The notes under the pieces were generated by a model that did no database searches, was not told the origin of the DNA, and saw only the letters and a program-made list of their open reading frames with translations. The position numbers were made by a program, and so were the translations under genes. A DNA stretch of 64,000 bases from Winogradskyella marincola (lineage in GTDB: Bacteria > Bacteroidota > Bacteroidia > Flavobacteriales > Flavobacteriaceae). Every line of letters begins with the position of its first letter. Position 1 is the stretch's first letter. The stretch covers positions 265,901 through 329,900 of the forward strand of contig NZ_JARSBN010000001.1 in the NCBI RefSeq assembly GCF_029624125.1, in the 5' to 3' direction. This document shows positions 60,566-64,000 of the stretch, piece after piece.

Positions 60566-61456
60566 TTGAAACACATAAAGTCGATAAAAATTATCTCAGA
60601 ATATGTCCAAATTATACTTGGTATTATATTAGCTAGCATTGGTCTAAAAGCCTTTTTATTGCCTAATGGCTTTTTAGATGGAGGTGTTACAGGTATAGCG
60701 CTTTTAGTAAGTTCTGTTTTAGACATTAATGTTTCTGCTCTACTTATACTTTTTAGTATTCCATTTTTAATTTTAGGGTTCTACACCGTATCAAGAAGAA
60801 TTGTAATTAAATCAATTATTAGTATTCTAGGCTTAGCACTGTTTATTCATTTTGAAAATTTTAGTACAATCACAGAGGATAAGCTACTCATATCCATTTT
60901 TGGAGGTTTATTTCTTGGTGCAGGCATAGGAATTGCCATCAGAAATGGCTCTGTCTTAGATGGTTCTGAAATTTTAGGCATTTATCTAAATGATAAATAC
61001 GGCATTAGTATTGGCCAAATCATCTTAGTATTCAATATAATTTTGTTTAGTGTTACGGCTTTAGTGCTTTCTGCAGAAGTTGCGCTCTACTCCATATTAA
61101 CCTACATTGTAACCGCAAAAGTAACAGATCTAGTTATTGAAGGTTTTGAAGATTTTATTGGTGTTACAATTGTTTCAAAAAAATATGAAGCTATTGAAAT
61201 TGCCATAATGGAAGAATTAGGCACTGGCATGACACTTTATAAAGGTACAAGAGGTGTTGGCAGTTCTGGCAAAACTGAAGATTTTGATATTATACATACT
61301 ATAGTTAATCGTATTGATATTAAAAAAATGTATCGCGTTGTAGATAAAATAGACCCAAAAGCTTTTATTGTAGAATTTGATGTTAACACTGTAAAAGGTG
61401 GTGTTCTACGTCATTATCTGGATAAGAAAAAGAATAAAATAATACCTAGACTCTAA
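60566..61456 (+). CDS. YitT family membrane protein (DUF161/DUF2179)
   Basis: A 296-residue inner-membrane protein with about five to six helices, starting VQIILGIILASIGLKAFLLPNGFLDGGVTGIALL. GLFLGAGIGIAIRNGSVLDGSEILGIYL near 110 is the repeat of the YitT fold. The DUF2179 C-terminal domain (about 200-290, GTGMTLYKGTRGVGSSGKT, PKAFIVEFDVNTVKGGVL) is present. Function is unknown; members resemble transporters. The start is a TTG 6 bases after an AAAAAAGGA stretch; no ATG fits the family N-terminus. Confidence 0.9.
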   Translation: MKHIKSIKIISEYVQIILGIILASIGLKAFLLPNGFLDGGVTGIALLVSSVLDINVSALLILFSIPFLILGFYTVSRRIVIKSIISILGLALFIHFENFSTITEDKLLISIFGGLFLGAGIGIAIRNGSVLDGSEILGIYLNDKYGISIGQIILVFNIILFSVTALVLSAEVALYSILTYIVTAKVTDLVIEGFEDFIGVTIVSKKYEAIEIAIMEELGTGMTLYKGTRGVGSSGKTEDFDIIHTIVNRIDIKKMYRVVDKIDPKAFIVEFDVNTVKGGVLRHYLDKKKNKIIPRL

Positions 61457-61575
61457 AAATCTCTACCTACATCACTATATAATTGAATTAAGGAAACCCT
61501 ATTTAGTTAATATTCTCAGAATTTAGATATAACTTAGTTAAATCACCATCTGTGATATATTTCAACAAGAAGAAT

Positions 61576-61923
61576 ATGATAGATCTAAACACTTACAAAC
61601 TATACTGTAAATATAATGGTCAAGCTTCATGGGAAGATGAGCGTGTGGCAAAACCAAAAAACATTCCAGATAATATTGGAGAAGACTTTGAAACAATCAC
61701 CACTATATCTAATAATCTTTTCATGATAAAGTCTAAATTGTATAATATTAAGCTTACGGAAAAGATGAAAAAGGAAGTCCTAGAGCTACGAACAAAGGTA
61801 ACCAACAAAGTCTATGGCTATATAGAACGTGATGAAAAAATATTTCCAAAAGAAGTTCCAAACCTTTTACGACGTATTTTTAATAAACTAATTAAAAAAA
61901 CTCAGAATACTGCATCACCCTAA
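61576..61923 (+). CDS. hypothetical protein
   Basis: A 115-residue soluble protein, MIDLNTYKLYCKYNGQASWED onwards, predominantly helical and charged, with no signal peptide and a basic C-terminal tail (RRIFNKLIKKTQ). I do not recognise a family. The frame is open further upstream to a GTG at 61552, but the ATG at 61576 is the better start. It converges on the UDG-like gene with a 32-base overlap, so at least one of the two ends is likely to be atypical. Confidence 0.55.
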   Translation: MIDLNTYKLYCKYNGQASWEDERVAKPKNIPDNIGEDFETITTISNNLFMIKSKLYNIKLTEKMKKEVLELRTKVTNKVYGYIERDEKIFPKEVPNLLRRIFNKLIKKTQNTASP

Positions 61924-62581
61924 AATCAAAGGTATTAAACTCTGGATTTTTTGCTTTTAGCTGTCTATAAAGAGGCAACCTACTAATAGATATGTTTGCT
62001 GCGCCTGAAGCAGAAGTAAGTGAGACGGTTTTTATAGTTCTCTCATGCTCTATATGAGATCCTGAAACGAGTTCTGGATGACATAGCGTAAATTGATGAA
62101 CTCTCGGCACTTCATTAGTTACCAATTCCAATTTAAGATTGTAATCTTTTAGATGTTTTCGAAAGAAATATTCTGGTCCATTTTTACTATTTCCTCCTGT
62201 GAATAAAATGGTTTTAATATTTGGATATTGTTTTAGATAACCAACAATATCTCTCAATTTTACATTGCTCATTCCAAGGTCTGAGGCATCAATTTTTTCG
62301 CGTTCGCATGAAGCTACAATATCACAAACACCTATTTTGTTTTTAATCAAAAACTGTTTGCGTTGTGCTATGGCTTCTTCAGAATTGTCGTATCTAAAAT
62401 TAAGGTTATGAATCTTCTCTATGAATAACCACAACGAATTAAAATAACTTCCATAGCAAAAATCAACATCTTGCTCTAAAAGCTCACCTGTAGAAAATCT
62501 TGGAGGTGGTAAAGTGCCAACAATTAATTTTTCAGTATCATGCTTTATAAATGGAGAATATGGATGCTCGTGAACAAACAT
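61892..62581 (-). CDS. uracil-DNA glycosylase family protein with an in-frame repeat insertion
   Basis: A 229-residue protein. EHPYSPFIKHDTEKLIVGTLPPP (about 5-27) resembles the substrate-binding loop of a UDG-like fold, and KIGVCDIVASCER near 82 and TILFTGGNSKNGPEYFFRKH near 124 fit the family. The C-terminal region contains CHPELVSGS (about 167-175), encoded by a palindromic repeat (62055-62083) and unlike the family; TSASGAANISI and the following text resume a plausible fold. The start overlaps the yaaA stop by one base. Activity on damaged DNA is possible but not shown. Confidence 0.75.
   Translation of the reverse strand: MFVHEHPYSPFIKHDTEKLIVGTLPPPRFSTGELLEQDVDFCYGSYFNSLWLFIEKIHNLNFRYDNSEEAIAQRKQFLIKNKIGVCDIVASCEREKIDASDLGMSNVKLRDIVGYLKQYPNIKTILFTGGNSKNGPEYFFRKHLKDYNLKLELVTNEVPRVHQFTLCHPELVSGSHIEHERTIKTVSLTSASGAANISISRLPLYRQLKAKNPEFNTFDFRVMQYSEFF
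62055..62083 (-). repeat. palindromic repeat inserted in frame within the UDG-like gene
   Basis: On the minus strand ATCCAGAA, loop CTCGT, TTCAGGAT, flanked by TGTC and CTCA. It matches 24 of 29 positions of the trpF copy, including an exchange of a G-C pair for C-G at one stem position. One stem pair (A against A) is lost. The reading frame gives CHPELVSGS, the same phase as in trpF. Confidence 0.85.
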
Positions 62582-63339
62582 TATCTCGTAAACACCAACT
62601 CTTTTTCTGAAGATAATTCTTCGCTAAAACCGTAGTTTTCAATATTAAAACCTTTGACATCGTCTAGTGTTTTTGCATCTGTATCTATAATGTACCTTGT
62701 CATTAAACCACGAGCTAATTTTGCAAAAATGGCAATGGTTTTATACTTGCCATCTTTAAACTCTTTAAAGTTAACATCTATCACAGGTACTTTTAATGCT
62801 TTTTTATCTACAGCTTTTGAGTACTCGTTACTGGCAAGATTTAAAAAAAGCTCGTCTTTGCCCAATTCGTCATTAAGTACTTTGGTAACTTTCTTTTGCC
62901 AGAATTCATAAAGGTTTTTATTCTTACCAACAGGCATTTTTGTTCCCATTTCTAATCGATATGGTTGTATTAAATCTAAAGGTTTTAAAACACCGTACAA
63001 ACCAGAAATTATACGAACCGTATCCTGCACCTTATCTAACTTTTTTGTATCAATAGTATAAGCATCTAAACCTCTGTACACATCACCATTAAAGGCATAA
63101 ATGGCTTGTCTTGCATTATCTTTTGTAAATGGTAATTCCCATTCTTGATTACGCTCATAATTAAGCTGACCTAAATTGTCTGAAATATGCATAAGCTTAG
63201 ACAAACTCTTTGCAGATTTCTTTTTTAGTAATTTATTCAGGCGTTCTGCCTCAGCCAAAAAACAACCTTCAGAAGTTTTTGTAGTTGGCAATTTGCTTTC
63301 GTAATCTAAAGATTTTGCTGGTGATAGTATGAGTTTCAT
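62581..63339 (-). CDS. yaaA: peroxide stress protein YaaA (DUF328)
   Basis: A 252-residue protein. [18 protein letters not shown] is the invariant start, and [20 protein letters not shown] near 52, [17 protein letters not shown] near 80, [24 protein letters not shown] near 105 and the C-terminal [14 protein letters not shown] near 212 confirm the family. E. coli YaaA lowers free iron and protects DNA during peroxide stress. The longer frame (to 63426) is rejected: its extra 29 residues are encoded partly by the repeat at 63345-63365. The gene overlaps the UDG-like gene by 1 base, consistent with a DNA-protection operon. Confidence 0.95.
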   Translation of the reverse strand: MKLILSPAKSLDYESKLPTTKTSEGCFLAEAERLNKLLKKKSAKSLSKLMHISDNLGQLNYERNQEWELPFTKDNARQAIYAFNGDVYRGLDAYTIDTKKLDKVQDTVRIISGLYGVLKPLDLIQPYRLEMGTKMPVGKNKNLYEFWQKKVTKVLNDELGKDELFLNLASNEYSKAVDKKALKVPVIDVNFKEFKDGKYKTIAIFAKLARGLMTRYIIDTDAKTLDDVKGFNIENYGFSEELSSEKELVFTR

Positions 63340-63344
63340 AGGCA

Positions 63345-63365
63345 CTTCCTGCGAATGCAGGAATC
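63345..63365 (-). repeat. palindromic repeat just upstream of yaaA
   Basis: TTCCTGC (63346-63352), loop GAAT, GCAGGAA (63357-63363). It is the same family as the right half of the trp elements. It lies 6 bases before the yaaA start codon and will form a hairpin in the mRNA leader. Confidence 0.8.
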
Positions 63366-63489
63366 TAATTTTAAGATTATACTTTTTTTCAATTGTAAAA
63401 ATACGATGTAACACATAGAGATTCAAACATCAATAAAAACTTCTTTTAATGGTGTTATAAGTAGCTTCTATTTGATATTTAGTAGATAT

Positions 63490-63532
63490 TGAAATACTGA
63501 AACAAATTCAACAAAGCAAATTCAGTATGACA
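63490..63532 (-). repeat. palindromic repeat with internal duplication
   Basis: On the minus strand it reads TGTCATACTGAATTTG, a 14-base insert containing TTGAATTTG, then TTTCAGTATTTCA. Without the insert it is a 29-base copy of the trpF/UDG element with perfect arms ATACTGAA and TTCAGTAT. It lies in the 157-base spacer between yaaA and the rlu gene. Confidence 0.7.
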
Positions 63533-63562
63533 ACATGTGACTTGCATTAAATATAAAAAAAA

Positions 63563-63583
63563 GATTCCTGCCTTCGCAGGAAT
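63563..63583 (-). repeat. palindromic repeat at the end of the rlu gene
   Basis: GATTCCTGC (63563-63571), loop CTTC, GCAGGAAT (63576-63583). It touches the stop codon of the rlu gene (63584-63586). On the minus strand it is followed by TTTTTTTTATAT, so it can serve as a transcription terminator. Confidence 0.8.
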
Positions 63584-64000
63584 TTATAACTGATGCTTAG
63601 CGTAGCCTCGCCATTTCTCTATACACTCTTGCATATCTTCTGGAATTTCGGTTGAAAAACTCAACCACTCTCCTGTTGTAGGATGCTCAAATCCTAATGT
63701 CTTAGCGTGTAATGCTTGTCTTGGCAATACTTTAAATGCGTTTTCTACAAATTGCTTATACTTGGTAAAGGTTGTGCCTTTTAAGATTTTTTCGCCACCA
63801 TAACGCTCATCATTAAAAAGCGTGTGTCCTATATGCTTCATGTGTACACGGATTTGGTGTGTGCGACCTGTTTCGAGCTTACAACTCACTAAAGTGACAT
63901 AACCCAATCGTTCTAAAACTTTGTAATGCGTTACTGCTGGTTTTCCTTTATAGGCTTCATCACCTTCATAAACAGTATTCTGTAATCTGTTTTTAGGATG
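63584..64000 (-). CDS. RluA/RluD-type pseudouridine synthase, C-terminal part (start outside window)
   Basis: The last 138 residues of an RNA pseudouridine synthase. An open frame reaches the right edge of the window, reading HPKNRLQNTVYEGDEAYKGKP at the edge. CKLETGRTHQIRVHMKHIGHTLFNDERYGG (about 44-73 of the visible part) is the conserved RluA-family core, and RQALHAKTLGFEHPTTGEWLSF is the typical C-terminal strand-helix. The catalytic Asp motif (HRLDxxTSG) lies beyond the window. Large-subunit rRNA modification (RluD) is the most likely role. Confidence 0.92.
   Translation of the reverse strand, partial: HPKNRLQNTVYEGDEAYKGKPAVTHYKVLERLGYVTLVSCKLETGRTHQIRVHMKHIGHTLFNDERYGGEKILKGTTFTKYKQFVENAFKVLPRQALHAKTLGFEHPTTGEWLSFSTEIPEDMQECIEKWRGYAKHQL

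Noticed and set aside
63339..63426. 29-residue N-terminal extension of YaaA
   Set aside because: Part of it is encoded by a palindromic repeat and the family begins [11 protein letters not shown].
1..64000. CRISPR arrays, tRNA or rRNA genes, insertion sequences and prophage genes
   Set aside because: Looked for evenly spaced repeats, tRNA arms, transposase motifs and phage genes; none was found apart from the tRNA-like part of tmRNA.

Overview
The window is a chromosomal segment of a marine-type member of the Bacteroidetes, most likely family Flavobacteriaceae. The base composition is AT-rich. There is a SusC/SusD pair in a polysaccharide utilization locus (PUL) and a tmRNA whose tag reads GENNYALAA. 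Several promoters fit the Bacteroidetes pattern TTG-N19/20-TAnnTTTG. Translation starts mostly lack Shine-Dalgarno sites, and flavobacterial palindromic repeats are present. No phage, transposase, CRISPR array, rRNA or tRNA gene was seen.

Layout. 1-10.5 kb: end of a membrane protein gene, kdsA (lipid A core sugar Kdo), small unknowns, then a + strand run (3.4-9.0 kb) of membrane and DUF proteins with a winged-helix regulator, an MpaB-like protein, a Coq4 homologue and a SanA/DUF218 protein. Two copies of one palindrome lie upstream of two of these genes. A Lys1-like dehydrogenase faces this run. 10.57-10.96 kb: ssrA (tmRNA), followed by a short degenerate copy of its 3' end. 12.0-38.7 kb: a 15-gene PUL on the - strand, in order of transcription: sensor/LuxR regulator, SusC, SusD, LamG surface lipoprotein, two GH144-like (glycoamylase-domain) lipoproteins, esterase, GH3, GH43, GH2, alpha/beta hydrolase, sulfatase, second GH43, EEP-family enzyme and MFS sugar transporter, ending at a terminator. 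38.9-48.1 kb: a redox and thiol region: msrB-msrA, aldehyde dehydrogenase, nitroreductase, DsbD, two rhodaneses, a redoxin, a TlpA-like protein, and a MarR regulator with nitroreductase and YceI.

48.2-55.1 kb: a complete trpEGDCFBA operon preceded by a classical attenuator (leader peptide with three consecutive Trp codons, mutually exclusive antiterminator and terminator). Palindromic repeat elements have colonised this operon. They fill the trpC-trpF and trpF-trpB spacers, supply the trpF stop codon, and one copy sits in frame inside trpF. 55.2-64 kb: trmL, a siderophore-type TonB receptor with a PepSY membrane reductase, an EF-hand protein, a YitT protein, a UDG-family protein carrying a second in-frame repeat copy, yaaA, and the 3' part of an RluD-type pseudouridine synthase gene.

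How it fits together. The PUL should capture a glycan at the outer membrane (SusC/SusD/LamG), cut and de-esterify or desulfate it, and import sugars through the MFS transporter. The GH3 plus paired GH144-like enzymes recall beta-1,2-glucan systems, whereas GH43/GH2/sulfatase suggest a second, sulfated substrate. The most unusual observations are the in-frame palindromic elements, the near-leaderless trp attenuator, and the paired operators of the MarR and winged-helix regulators.
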